Shown here in pieces: positions 44,156 to 53,197 of a DNA stretch of 64,000 bases. The position numbers and the translations under genes are program-made. The DNA is taken from contig NZ_KB849235.1 of assembly GCF_000368045.1 (NCBI RefSeq), positions 257,016-321,015 of the forward strand, read 5' to 3'. The stretch is from Acinetobacter johnsonii CIP 64.6 (GTDB lineage Bacteria > Pseudomonadota > Gammaproteobacteria > Pseudomonadales > Moraxellaceae). The notes under the pieces are model-generated. The model saw only the letters and a program-made list of their open reading frames with translations, had not been told where the DNA came from and ran no database searches. Numbering within the stretch: the stretch's first letter is position 1; every line of letters starts with the position of its first letter.

Positions 44156-44295
44156 TATTTGGTTTTAAGGTAGGACATTTCTACTTTGGAATAACATCAA
44201 TTGATTTAGCTACCGTTAATAATTGCTTTTAAGTTTAAATGAGCGAGTTTTCCACATTGGGGAATTACGCCATTCCCCGAAAATACCCCGAAAAC

Positions 44296-44322
44296 AAAAA
44301 GCCCACTTTTTAAGTGGGCTTT
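44296..44322 (-). terminator. Terminator of tRNA-Val
   Basis: Read on the minus strand, AAAGCCCACTT-AAA-AAGTGGGCTTTTTG is a hairpin with T-run about 25 bases after the tRNA. A second palindrome, GGGGAAT-TACGCC-ATTCCCC, lies at 44259-44278. Confidence 0.85.
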
Positions 44323-44347
44323 AATGTGTTGAAATATCAACGAATTT

Positions 44348-44424
44348 TGGTAGGTATAAGCAGACTCGAACTGCTGACCTCTACGATGTCAACGTAGCGC
44401 TCTAACCAACTGAGCTATACACCT
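44348..44424 (-). tRNA. tRNA-Val (GAC)
   Basis: The 77-nt cloverleaf has loop TTGACAT with anticodon GAC, stem CTACG/CGTAG, an acceptor stem AGGTGTA/TATACCT with one G-T pair, GTTCGAGTC in the T-arm and an encoded CCA. Its 3' end faces the accessory region 40.1-44.3 kb, as at an integration site. Confidence 0.96.
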
Positions 44425-44467
44425 GAAGTAAAAGCATAATATTCACTTTTAAAAAGTATGACAAGCG

Positions 44468-46459
44468 CTATTTCTTGTTTTTTAAAGCAGATGCACAAGT
44501 TTTAAGCATCCGTTTAAATTGTTGAATATTTTTTGAATTCAACGTATTGGAATAACGCATTTGTTGATAATAATCAGCTGCCTGATGAAATAAAACTTGC
44601 TGTTCAGGTTTAACATCTTGAGCTAAACGCAACAACCATTTGTTTACCGTTTCGGCATCTTGTTTACGCTGCTCTGCTATTAGGCTTCGAGAAAAAGACT
44701 GAACGACAATGTCATATTCAGAAGTTTGAGCACGTTTATGCCAAAATATAACGCCCCAGTACAGTAAAACTAATCCACCAATGCTAATCATAATCAGCAA
44801 TACCAATGAATAACTAGATTGGAGTCCTAGCTTCTGTAACCATCCTCGTTGAGTCTCTGCATTATAGCCAACCACCTTACTTTGCCATTGGTAGCTTGCA
44901 TAATCACTCCAAATGCGCATTTTGTTTAATACCGAATAGCGCTGTACATGCCATCGACTACTATCACCCCAAACACTGGCATCTTGGCTCATTAAATCTT
45001 GCATACCCTGTTCAATACGCTGTGGTGCAATCATGGCTGTTGGGTCATAGCGGTTCCAGCGTCCATCCACAAAGACTTCCGTCCATGCATGCGCATCTAA
45101 CTGTCGAACTTCCCAACTTTTTGCATCTGGTGAAGGCTGACCACCTTGATAACCAACCACGATACGGGCAGGAATTCCCACATAACGCATCAGCATCGCA
45201 AAACTAGAGGCATAATGTTCACAAAACCCTTGTTTGGACTGAAACAAAAACTCATCAATACGATGCTGCCCCAACAAGCCTGGCTGCAAGGTATAGCTAA
45301 AGCCATTATTACGATACCATTGCAAAACATTTTGGATATAACGGTTCGGATTGTCATTACTTTGTTTAAAGAGTTGTTGTGCAAATTGTTGTGCTTTCAG
45401 ATCTATTTGCTCAGGCGCTTTTAAGTTAATACTTCGTTGCACATTGGATAATTTAGTTTGAGTAAGTTGGACATTTCCCATCCATTGTAGTGAAATCGGC
45501 TCTACACGCTGTACTTGACGATAAGCCTGAATACTCCAATCCTGACGTAGCTGATAACGTCGCTCTAAAGGTTGTGAATATTCCAATCCCATGATCCAAG
45601 GAATCGCGGCATCAGCGGGTAAATATTGATAGTTCCATTTTTTAGATGCAGATATTTGGCCTAGCGTCTCATTTGCAATACTTTGCTGATTGATCAAACT
45701 ACCGGTCCACTTTTGACCATCATACTGATCTAAGACCATCGCGCGCCAATAAAGCTCTGAACGATTTGGGAGCTGAGTGACATCACCAATAATACGAAAA
45801 GCCAAATGACTGGACTGGGATAATTGCGCAATATCTCCAGGTGACATACTGTCACTCATGCCTGTCACTGCTTTATTTTCAGGAATTGGAATATGCCAAA
45901 GTGGGGGTAAACGCGGAAAAAAGATAAACAGCAGCACAAAAAAAGGCAGTGCGAGACCTACAAATTTAATGACGTGTTTTGCATCTTGCCTTAATGCCAT
46001 ACGATTCGAGTTTTCAGATGCAAAAGCATGGGTTTGCACTCGATACAGCCCCAACAAACAACTCAATAAACACAGCAAAACCATGGCAGCCGTCATAAAT
46101 GACTGACTATGTAAAAACATACTCGCCTCAACAAATAAAGCAAAGTTAAACAAAATGATCACATCACGCTGCGTTTTTGTTTCTAAGGCTTTCGCAAAGA
46201 GAAAGATGCTTAAAACAGCTACGCCCGCTTCTACCCCTAAAAAGCTTTGATAGCTCCAAAAAGTGACCGCTAGAGCAACAAGGGTCAAAATGTAAATTGC
46301 CCATTTCGGGAAATGGTTGCCCGTGGATTTCATGAAATACCATAGACAACCGATACAAATAGCGAAAATGACACTCAATAGCACAGGACTAAAACTTAGT
46401 TGTGTGATCCAAATCAAACTTAGTGTCAGTACAATGGCAATACGAATAGAAGAATGCAT
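44468..46459 (-). CDS. Transglutaminase-like membrane protein (TgpA/DUF3488)
   Basis: The 663-residue protein has about six N-terminal membrane helices (residues 1-180), a large periplasmic region and a transglutaminase-core domain with Cys in QGFCEHYASSFAMLMRYVGIPARIVVGYQGG, His in LDAHAWTEVFVDGRWNRYDPT and an Asp beyond. A further helix (LVLLIMISIGGLVLLYW) and a cytoplasmic tail follow. It matches Pseudomonas TgpA, an essential-type inner-membrane protease-like enzyme. It is the third gene of the MoxR-DUF58-TgpA operon, 10 bases past the DUF58 stop. Confidence 0.9.
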   Translation of the reverse strand: MHSSIRIAIVLTLSLIWITQLSFSPVLLSVIFAICIGCLWYFMKSTGNHFPKWAIYILTLVALAVTFWSYQSFLGVEAGVAVLSIFLFAKALETKTQRDVIILFNFALFVEASMFLHSQSFMTAAMVLLCLLSCLLGLYRVQTHAFASENSNRMALRQDAKHVIKFVGLALPFFVLLFIFFPRLPPLWHIPIPENKAVTGMSDSMSPGDIAQLSQSSHLAFRIIGDVTQLPNRSELYWRAMVLDQYDGQKWTGSLINQQSIANETLGQISASKKWNYQYLPADAAIPWIMGLEYSQPLERRYQLRQDWSIQAYRQVQRVEPISLQWMGNVQLTQTKLSNVQRSINLKAPEQIDLKAQQFAQQLFKQSNDNPNRYIQNVLQWYRNNGFSYTLQPGLLGQHRIDEFLFQSKQGFCEHYASSFAMLMRYVGIPARIVVGYQGGQPSPDAKSWEVRQLDAHAWTEVFVDGRWNRYDPTAMIAPQRIEQGMQDLMSQDASVWGDSSRWHVQRYSVLNKMRIWSDYASYQWQSKVVGYNAETQRGWLQKLGLQSSYSLVLLIMISIGGLVLLYWGVIFWHKRAQTSEYDIVVQSFSRSLIAEQRKQDAETVNKWLLRLAQDVKPEQQVLFHQAADYYQQMRYSNTLNSKNIQQFKRMLKTCASALKNKK

Positions 46460-46469
46460 ACTGTTCTCG

Positions 46470-47369
46470 CTATGCCTGCGCCAAAAGTAATTTGGCTTGA
46501 AGGTATTGTTCTCGTCCTATCCCTTTGGCTAGTTCAGTATGGGGGAAATACAGTGCATAGGCATACTGCAACTGCTCACATTGTTCAACCAAGCCCATCA
46601 TCAAGCTTAACTTTTCTTCATGCGAAGGACTCGGCATATGTGCATAGTGGATGTCTAAACTGTGTTGATCCTGATGTTGCTCAAAGACTTTAATAAATAA
46701 ACCTTGTCCTTGTGCCACTTGTTTCCATGAAACCGCCTGTAAAGAGTCACCCTCTTTAAAATTTCGTAATTCTCGGAATTCATCCATGTCCGGTTCAAAA
46801 CTGTGCTGTTGCTGTTTATTTTCAGCCGCTAAAGACTTAGTTTTAGGCGCGATCCACACAGGTGCTTGGATAAAAAAATAACTCCATGCACGAACGAGGC
46901 CAAATGGATAAGTCGAATATATTTTAATCTCTGGAAAACTAAACTGTCCGCGCGCTTTTGGAAAAAAATTTAAATCGAACACCTGATGGGTATCTTGAAT
47001 AAACAACTGTTCTATATGATCAGCATAAGCGAGCCAAAGATATCGAGGCTGTGAATGATGTTGTTTGAAATGCATTTGTAATTGCAATGCACTCTCAACC
47101 TGCCCTATTTCAGGCAATACAAGGTCAATACTTAACCCATGTAGCTGTTTAAAGGTCAAATAAAAACTCATACATAGCACAGCACTGATTAAAAAACAAA
47201 ACGCTAAAATTAAGTTATTGGCATAATTCACCCCAGCAATAAAGGTGATTAAAATCAGCACCACATACAAATATCCTTGCTGATAAATAAACACCAGTAC
47301 ATCTTTTTGGGTCAGTTGTTTTTCAGCTTTAAATTGAAAGCGTTTATTGATCCAGTTTTGCCACAGCAT
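46470..47369 (-). CDS. DUF58 domain membrane protein
   Basis: The 299-residue protein has two N-terminal helices (YLYVVLILITFIAGVNYANNLILAFCFLISAVLC) and the DUF58 core DEFRELRNFKEGDSLQAVSWKQVAQGQGLFIKVFEQ, a von Willebrand-A-like segment. DUF58 proteins accompany MoxR ATPases and transglutaminase-like proteins, and probably act with the ATPase as a chaperone module. It lies 16 bases downstream of moxR and 10 bases upstream of the TgpA-like gene. Confidence 0.9.
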   Translation of the reverse strand: MLWQNWINKRFQFKAEKQLTQKDVLVFIYQQGYLYVVLILITFIAGVNYANNLILAFCFLISAVLCMSFYLTFKQLHGLSIDLVLPEIGQVESALQLQMHFKQHHSQPRYLWLAYADHIEQLFIQDTHQVFDLNFFPKARGQFSFPEIKIYSTYPFGLVRAWSYFFIQAPVWIAPKTKSLAAENKQQQHSFEPDMDEFRELRNFKEGDSLQAVSWKQVAQGQGLFIKVFEQHQDQHSLDIHYAHMPSPSHEEKLSLMMGLVEQCEQLQYAYALYFPHTELAKGIGREQYLQAKLLLAQA

Positions 47370-47385
47370 GCGTCAGCTTATCCTA

Positions 47386-48342
47386 TCAGTGAACTTTGAC
47401 TTGCTTCATCAGTTGCTCAGTTTCAGCTTCACCCAGCCCTATTCGATGCGCGGTCACTGCGACAAATACAGCCTGTACATCATCGGGTGTAACAAATGCA
47501 CGGGCTTTAACCACAGCATATGCTTGTGCTGCTTTCTTCAAAGCCAGTACGCCACGAGTCGATAAACCATGTCGACCTTTACGGGTCTCAGCCGCCAAAT
47601 CTAAAATATAATCCAAGACTTCTTCAGATAAATAAATCTGTGGCACCAACACTTGTAAGGTGAGAATGTCTTGTTCAGAGAATACAGTCATCAACTGCTG
47701 AATCAAATCATGACGGGATTGATGCTGCAATAAAGCCTTTTCTGCCTGACGTGATGGATAACCCAAAGATAAACGCATAAGAAAACGGTCGAGCTGAGAC
47801 TCTGGTAGTGCATAGGTTCCACTTTGAAAAAGTGGGTTTTGCGTTGCAATCACCCAAAAAGGCTGCGGTAGTACATAACGACTTGCATCAATCGTCACCA
47901 CACCCTCTTCCATCGCCTCTAAAAGTGCACTCTGTGTTTTCGGACTACAGCGGTTAATTTCATCTGCAAGTAAAATTTGAGTAAAAATTGGCCCTTGCTT
48001 AAACTCAAACTGATGTTCTTTTTGGTTAAACATATTCACCCCAATCACATCGCTTGCCAGCATGTCATTGGTAAACTGAATCCGTTTAAATTGAAGGCCG
48101 GCCAAATGTGCCAAGCTACTGGCCAATGTGGTTTTGCCTAAACCGGGCAAGTCTTCAAACAAGATATGCCCACCTGCTAACAGGCTGCATAAAGCCAATT
48201 GGGTTTGTTGATCTTTATCTAAAACGATTTGATTGACTTGATTGAGGAATTCTTGGACTTTTGGATAAAAAACACTTAACTGTGATTCATCGAGCATGCT
48301 ATGTTGCTGCGTTTCTACCGTTTTTTCTTTTCCCCAAAGCAC
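47386..48342 (-). CDS. MoxR-family AAA+ ATPase
   Basis: GTG at 48342 is chosen because GGGGAG lies six bases upstream. The 318-residue protein has Walker A GHILFEDLPGLGKTT, Walker B ILLADEINRCSPKTQSALLEAMEE (Asp-Glu), sensor 1 ATQNPLFQSGTYALPESQLDRFLMR and the MoxR lid RHGLSTRGVLALKKAAQAYA. MoxR ATPases act as chaperones for DUF58/VWA partners. First gene of the three-gene operon. Confidence 0.92.
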   Translation of the reverse strand: MLWGKEKTVETQQHSMLDESQLSVFYPKVQEFLNQVNQIVLDKDQQTQLALCSLLAGGHILFEDLPGLGKTTLASSLAHLAGLQFKRIQFTNDMLASDVIGVNMFNQKEHQFEFKQGPIFTQILLADEINRCSPKTQSALLEAMEEGVVTIDASRYVLPQPFWVIATQNPLFQSGTYALPESQLDRFLMRLSLGYPSRQAEKALLQHQSRHDLIQQLMTVFSEQDILTLQVLVPQIYLSEEVLDYILDLAAETRKGRHGLSTRGVLALKKAAQAYAVVKARAFVTPDDVQAVFVAVTAHRIGLGEAETEQLMKQVKVH

Positions 48343-48462
48343 CTTATTCTCCCCAATCAAAATATAAATCAAGGTTTAACATACAGGTTTTTCAACCATA
48401 CTCAAAGGTGATCCTTATAAATCTTCAATGATTTGCGTATGAATGACTTCCCTCGCCTCAAG

Positions 48463-48561
48463 CTATTGTTTCGCTGCAGATTTCAACTGATCTTTTAAAG
48501 CATCTCCGCTCATTGAAAATGATGGAGATGATTTCTCTGCTTGCTTAATCAATTCTATGAG
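48463..48561 (-). pseudogene. Lost C-terminus of the ketopantoate-reductase-like gene
   Basis: Directly after the TGA at 48562-48564 the same frame continues for 32 sense codons (LIELIKQAEKSSPSFSMSGD...) to TAG at 48463-48465. The LIELIKQAE helix resembles the end of ketopantoate reductases. A CGA to TGA change would explain the stop. The 3' end is then non-coding remnant. Confidence 0.6.
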
Positions 48562-49482
48562 TCACGCATTGATTGGAGCCTGTCTACCACATTGCTCTGC
48601 GAGTTTTAGAACCTCACCATTAATCCAGTCAACCTCTGTAGGGCAACCTGCAATTAAATCATCTTGCATAGATGACCGAGCCAATGGATCGATTGCCAAC
48701 ATTTTACGACTTAATAATTTAAATAATGGATTAGGTAAACTCAGCAATTTGGGAATCAAATGGGTCGGAACTGCGGTTAACTTTGCAGGTTTAATCTGAG
48801 CAGAATCAAGCAGTGCTAAAGCTTCCTGCTGCGCCATTGCCACACATTGGCGATATTTACGAATCGACAATTGTTCCTTTAACGGTTTTTTTGACAATGC
48901 ATTGATTGAATTATTTAAATTAAGTAAGAGCTTGGCCCACTGCACAGCCAGCATGTCTTTTTCAAAAACAATCTCTAAACCTGCTTTTTGAAATGCATTC
49001 TCAAGCAAATTTTGATTCGGATATTGCTTAACACTTAATGCACCAGAGGTACCTTGATGATAATGCCCAGCTTCTTGCGTGGCGACGTTAAAAGGAACCA
49101 TCCCCTCTAAAATCATCTGCCCTTGCAAAACTCTTTTTAAAATAGGGACATTGCTTAAGCCATTTTGAAAACCGATGATCAGCGGTGTTTTAGCCCCTAA
49201 ATATTCTTTGATTTCATGCGCAACTTGTTCCGTTGCTGCCGATTTCACACAAATAAAAACAACATCAGCATCCACAATCTGAGTAGGATCAGTCGTTAGT
49301 TTGAGTTGATGAGGTGCAAGTTTGATCTTTTTACCTAAATAATCAGTTAAGACTAAGCCGAATTGGGAAAGCTCTGCATGAATACGTGGACGCGTGATAA
49401 AAGTAACATCATTACCTGCAACAACCAACCTTCCGCCTAAATAACACCCAATGCTTCCAGCACCATAAATATATATTTTCAT
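48562..49482 (-). CDS. 2-dehydropantoate 2-reductase-like (PanE/ApbA), C-terminally shortened
   Basis: The 306-residue protein has the Rossmann motif IYGAGSIGCYLGGRL at the N-terminus, then FITRPRIHAEL, VIFICVKSAAT-type segment DADVVFICVKSA, IIGFQNGLSN, and the helical C-domain QWAKLLLNLNNSINAL and LIAGCPTEVDWINGEV. These are the KPR family signatures (NADPH-dependent reduction of ketopantoate in pantothenate synthesis). The frame ends at TGA directly after QAPINA; the following helix, usual in the family, continues in frame behind the stop. Activity may survive, since the stop is beyond the active site. Confidence 0.85.
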   Translation of the reverse strand: MKIYIYGAGSIGCYLGGRLVVAGNDVTFITRPRIHAELSQFGLVLTDYLGKKIKLAPHQLKLTTDPTQIVDADVVFICVKSAATEQVAHEIKEYLGAKTPLIIGFQNGLSNVPILKRVLQGQMILEGMVPFNVATQEAGHYHQGTSGALSVKQYPNQNLLENAFQKAGLEIVFEKDMLAVQWAKLLLNLNNSINALSKKPLKEQLSIRKYRQCVAMAQQEALALLDSAQIKPAKLTAVPTHLIPKLLSLPNPLFKLLSRKMLAIDPLARSSMQDDLIAGCPTEVDWINGEVLKLAEQCGRQAPINA

Positions 49483-49689
49483 TCAATTTCCCTTTGCAAA
49501 CATTCCAGTATTTTAAGAACTATAACAATCAAAAGCTGTCAAATATACGACATGAACCTTTTATGCCTCACACTCCGTGTTGCGTTATGATTTAAGCCGT
49601 GATGTAACAACTTGCTTCATGCAAAAAGTACACTGTCGAATCTAACACGAGCAACCGCATGTAATTGAGTATTTTCACTCGATTTTTCA

Positions 49690-49717
49690 CAAAAAAACGG
49701 CACCGAAGTGCCGTCTT
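49690..49717 (-). terminator. Terminator of the cstA operon
   Basis: ACGGCAC-CGAA-GTGCCGT with a T-run on the minus strand, 18 bases beyond the small gene's stop. Confidence 0.85.
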
Positions 49718-49734
49718 TCAATTGATTCATTACA

Positions 49735-50037
49735 TTAACAAGGGCACTTTTTCATGCCATTCGTTGCAGATGGATAACGTGCATCCACACAATGACGATA
49801 AAAAGTTTTAGCATCCATCGCTTCTAAATCAGGATGGTGCTTTTTCATATGCTCCAAATAGTTTGGATAATCAGGCACCCCCACCATCAAGCGAAAACTT
49901 TGCTGCAAACGTTGCCACAATGTCGCAATTCGAGACCAATTTTTAGGGTTCAGAATCAAATCTTTCTGCGACATCACGGTCATTTTAATGATTTTATAAA
50001 TCATCGTTTTTCCACTTTTAGCAAATTTTAGATTCAT
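49735..50037 (-). CDS. YbdD/YjiX-family protein, partner of CstA
   Basis: ATG at 50037 has AAGGAG six bases upstream, so the N-terminus is MNLKFAKSGKTMIYKIIKMT. The 100-residue protein has the DUF466 region (LWQRLQQSFRLMVGVPDYPNYLEHMKKHHPDLEAMDAKTFYRHCVDARYPS). The family is normally about 65 residues, so the N-terminal 30 or so are extra. It lies 10 bases after cstA, the constant partner of this family in peptide/pyruvate transport. Function of the small subunit is not firmly known. Confidence 0.85.
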   Translation of the reverse strand: MNLKFAKSGKTMIYKIIKMTVMSQKDLILNPKNWSRIATLWQRLQQSFRLMVGVPDYPNYLEHMKKHHPDLEAMDAKTFYRHCVDARYPSATNGMKKCPC

Positions 50038-50047
50038 CTGACTCTCC

Positions 50048-52150
50048 TTAATGTCCAGCTTTTGATGGCTGAATGTCTTCAGGATCACGATAAATGGCTT
50101 CTGCTTCATGCACAGTCGGAACTGGGCTTGCCAATGCACGACGAATCACTCTAATCGCAGCAAAGAGCATCACAATCGCCACAATCATAAAGAATCCACA
50201 CAGTGCAGCATTGATCTGATTCGACATCGCAACGGTTTGCATTTCAGCAACTGTTTTTGCTGGTGCTAAAATTTCATTGTTTGCAATTGCATTGTTAAAG
50301 CGTTCAGCTTGTGCCAAGAAACCAATTTTTGGATTTTCGTGGAAAATTTTCTGCCAGCCCGCGGTCATACAGGTTACCAACAAGAATACCGTCGGGATAA
50401 TCGTGACCCATACATATTTCTCTTTCTTCATTTTGAAGAGGATAACCGTACCTAAGATCAATGCCATTGCCGCAAGCATCTGGTTACCCACACCAAACAG
50501 TGGCCATAAGCTATTGATGCCCCCGAGCGGATCGACGACACCTTGGTAAACAAAGAAGCCCCAACCTGAAACCGCAACTGCTGTACCCAACAAGTTTCCG
50601 AAGAAGTTATGTGAGTTTTTCACCGCAGGAATCACAATACCCACGGTATCTTGCACCATGAAACGACATGCACGCGTACCCGCATCAACTGCTGTTAAAA
50701 TAAATAGTGCTTCGAATAAAATGGCAAAGTGATACCAAAACGCCATCATTTCACGGCTATTGAAAATTTCCGTAATGATGTGTGCCATACCAATAGCAAA
50801 AGTTGGCGCACCGCCAGTACGTGAAAGAATGGTACTTTCACCCACTTCTTGAGCCAGTAAAGTTAATGTTTCTGGAGTAACAACAAAACCTAAGTTACGA
50901 ACAGCTTCAGCTGCGGTGTCTACACTTGTACCCAGTAAAGCGGCTGGTGAGTTAATCGCAAAATACACACCCGGATCAAGCACTGCGGCACAGATCAGAG
51001 CCATGATTGCAACAAATGACTCCATGAGCATACCGCCATATCCGATCATTCGAATATCACGTTCATTGTTCACAAGTTTCGGCGTGGTGCCTGACGACAC
51101 TAAAGCGTGGAAACCTGAAATTGCGCCACAAGCAATGGTAATAAATAAGAACGGGAACATTGAACCTGCAAACACAGGGCCTGTACCATCAATAAATTGC
51201 GTGAATGCTGGCAGCTTCATTTCTGGCATTGCGAAAATAATACCGACTGCCAAACCTGCAATAACACCAATCTTTAGGAAGGTTGATAAGTAATCGCGTG
51301 GTGCAAGCAATAACCACACAGGTAGTGCTGAAGCCACGAAACCATAAATAATCAGCGCCCAAGTCAACTGAGTGCCCGACAGTGTAAAGAACGCACCCCA
51401 ATATGGATGCTGTGCAATATTTTCACCGTAGACAATACCGAGCATCATCAAAACGAAACCAATAATAGATACTTCTGCAATTTTACCTGGGCGGATAAAA
51501 CGCATGTAAATCCCCATAAAGAGCGCAATTGGAATCGTTGCCGCAATACTAAATACGCCCCATGGACTGTGTGCAAGTGCTTTGACCACGACCAATGCCA
51601 AAACTGCAAGGATAATAATCATTACCCCCAATGCACCAAGCATGACCACAATACCTGCAAAAGTTCCAAGCTCTTGCTTTGCCATTTCACCGAGTGAACG
51701 TCCATCACGACGAGTAGAAATAAACAACACCAAAAAGTCTTGTACTGCACCTGCAAGCACTACACCGACAAGTAACCAAATCGTGCCCGGTAAATAGCCC
51801 ATTTGCGCTGCTAAAATAGGCCCTACTAATGGACCTGCACCTGCAATCGCTGCAAAGTGATGTCCAAATAGAACACTTTTGTTGGTTGGAACATAGTCCA
51901 GACCATCATTCAAACGATGCGCGGGAGTTAAGCGACGTTCATCAAGCTCAAAAACTTTATTTGCAATAAATAAACTATAGAAGCGATAAGCAATACTATA
52001 AATACAGCCCGCAGCAAGTACGAGCCAGATGGCATTGACATGCTCACCACGACTGAGTGCCAATATCCCAAAAGAGACTGCACCGACGATGGCTACCAGT
52101 AGCCAGATGATTTTTGAAGTCAGGGTTGACTTCGGCCGAACAGATTCCAT
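50048..52150 (-). CDS. cstA: Carbon starvation protein A (CstA/BtsT, pyruvate:H+ symport family)
   Basis: The 700-residue membrane protein has about 16 to 18 hydrophobic spans and the CstA family blocks (YDVPTNK-type segment DYVPTNKSVLFGHHFAAIAGAGPLVGPILAAQMGYLPGTIWLLVGVVLAGAVQDF and ALFILTAVDAGTRACRFMVQD). It imports pyruvate or peptides during starvation. The first of two genes; the YbdD-like gene follows after 10 bases. Length matches the family. Confidence 0.94.
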   Translation of the reverse strand: MESVRPKSTLTSKIIWLLVAIVGAVSFGILALSRGEHVNAIWLVLAAGCIYSIAYRFYSLFIANKVFELDERRLTPAHRLNDGLDYVPTNKSVLFGHHFAAIAGAGPLVGPILAAQMGYLPGTIWLLVGVVLAGAVQDFLVLFISTRRDGRSLGEMAKQELGTFAGIVVMLGALGVMIIILAVLALVVVKALAHSPWGVFSIAATIPIALFMGIYMRFIRPGKIAEVSIIGFVLMMLGIVYGENIAQHPYWGAFFTLSGTQLTWALIIYGFVASALPVWLLLAPRDYLSTFLKIGVIAGLAVGIIFAMPEMKLPAFTQFIDGTGPVFAGSMFPFLFITIACGAISGFHALVSSGTTPKLVNNERDIRMIGYGGMLMESFVAIMALICAAVLDPGVYFAINSPAALLGTSVDTAAEAVRNLGFVVTPETLTLLAQEVGESTILSRTGGAPTFAIGMAHIITEIFNSREMMAFWYHFAILFEALFILTAVDAGTRACRFMVQDTVGIVIPAVKNSHNFFGNLLGTAVAVSGWGFFVYQGVVDPLGGINSLWPLFGVGNQMLAAMALILGTVILFKMKKEKYVWVTIIPTVFLLVTCMTAGWQKIFHENPKIGFLAQAERFNNAIANNEILAPAKTVAEMQTVAMSNQINAALCGFFMIVAIVMLFAAIRVIRRALASPVPTVHEAEAIYRDPEDIQPSKAGH

Positions 52151-52263
52151 TTCAATCCCTCATATTTGTTGCATTCAATCAGCGTCTTTAATTATTCGAG
52201 GTACTGCTGTTTTCCTTTGCGACTTTACTCTGCATCTCCTTGTTTTGATCTAATACTTTGGCA

Positions 52264-52292
52264 TAAAAAAAGGGATGATTTTCATCATCCCT
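52264..52292 (-). terminator. Terminator of efp
   Basis: Read on the minus strand, AAGGGATGAT-GAAA-ATCATCCCTTTTTTT ends the transcript about 25 bases after the stop. Confidence 0.85.
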
Positions 52293-52318
52293 TCCGATAA
52301 TAGTCTATTTTTAAACCA

Positions 52319-52888
52319 TTATGCACGTTCTAAATAATCGCCAGTACGAGTATCTACACGAACGCTTTCTTCTTGCTGTACAAATAATGGAACACGTACT
52401 ACAGCACCTGTTTCCAATTTTGCAGGTTTACCACCACCGCCAGAAGTATCACCACGTACACCCGGATCAGTTTCAACAATTTTCAAAACTACGAAGTTTG
52501 GTGGGTTTACTGTTAACGGCACGCCATTGAACAACATAATGGTACATTTTTCATTTGAATCATCTTTTAACCATTTTGCAGCATCGCCCATTGCTGTTTT
52601 GTCAGCAGCGATCTGTTCAAATGATACAGGATCCATGAAATTCCACATTTCGCCGTCATTGTACAAGTATTCCATTTCTACTTCTACAATGTCAGCCGCT
52701 TCTAAAGAATCACCAGACTTAAATGTTTTTTCTAAAACTTTACCAGAACGTAAATTACGTAGTTTTACGCGGTTAAATGCTTGACCTTTACCTGGCTTTA
52801 CATATTCATTTTCCATGATTGAACATGGGTTACCATCAAGCATAACCTTAAGGCCTGACTTGAAATCATTCGTAGAATAATAGGCCAT
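52319..52888 (-). CDS. efp: Elongation factor P
   Basis: The 189-residue EF-P has an N-terminal KOW-like domain (residues 1-65) and two OB domains. It relieves ribosome stalling at polyproline stretches. Lys34 (in YVKPGKGQAF) is the residue beta-lysylated by EpmB/EpmA in E. coli, and epmB is the divergent neighbour here. The C-terminus VRVDTRTGDYLERA is the family end. A likely promoter (TTGCTT, 18 bases, TACAAT) lies about 115 bases upstream. The gene-free gap 52889-53197 otherwise shows only a GGCATC-TTTTTT-GATGCC hairpin at 52976. Confidence 0.97.
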   Translation of the reverse strand: MAYYSTNDFKSGLKVMLDGNPCSIMENEYVKPGKGQAFNRVKLRNLRSGKVLEKTFKSGDSLEAADIVEVEMEYLYNDGEMWNFMDPVSFEQIAADKTAMGDAAKWLKDDSNEKCTIMLFNGVPLTVNPPNFVVLKIVETDPGVRGDTSGGGGKPAKLETGAVVRVPLFVQQEESVRVDTRTGDYLERA

Positions 52889-53197
52889 GACTGGCGCACT
52901 CCAAACTAACTAACTTAAATATTTATGTCTTTATCTTAGACACCAAAGCTTTGAAAAGCTGGGCTGTAAAGATAGGGCATCTTTTTTGATGCCTCGTATT
53001 GTAAATGAGCAAGGTGTTATGAAGCAATGAAAATCCACTGCCTATAAGCCGAAGATCTTGATAAAATAGCCCCGTTCCGCGTGTTTTTGTGTATTGAAAA
53101 AGCCTTTTTAGACCGCACACATCCGAACAACTCGTTTTGACATCACTCGATTTGATGACCTAACTTTCTTTTGACATAGTATTTGACCCCTTATTGC

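Larger units (their letters stand above)
42715..44196 (+). mobile_element. ISNCY-type insertion sequence, 1482 bp, with 5-bp duplication
   Basis: The ends are TGTAACTCCAAAATAGAAAT at 42715 and, reading inward from 44196, TGTTATTCCAAAGTAGAAAT. TCAAT flanks both sides (42710-42714 and 44197-44201). Each end carries two copies of a motif close to CCAAARTARAAATGTCC: at 42722 and 42746 on the left, and at 44189 and 44162 reading inward on the right. One transposase fills the interior. This is the layout of the ISNCY/IS1202-like group. Confidence 0.75.

Noticed and set aside
52923..53120. 65-codon minus-strand ORF between efp and epmB
   Set aside because: It overlaps the efp promoter and shows no family features or ribosome-binding site.
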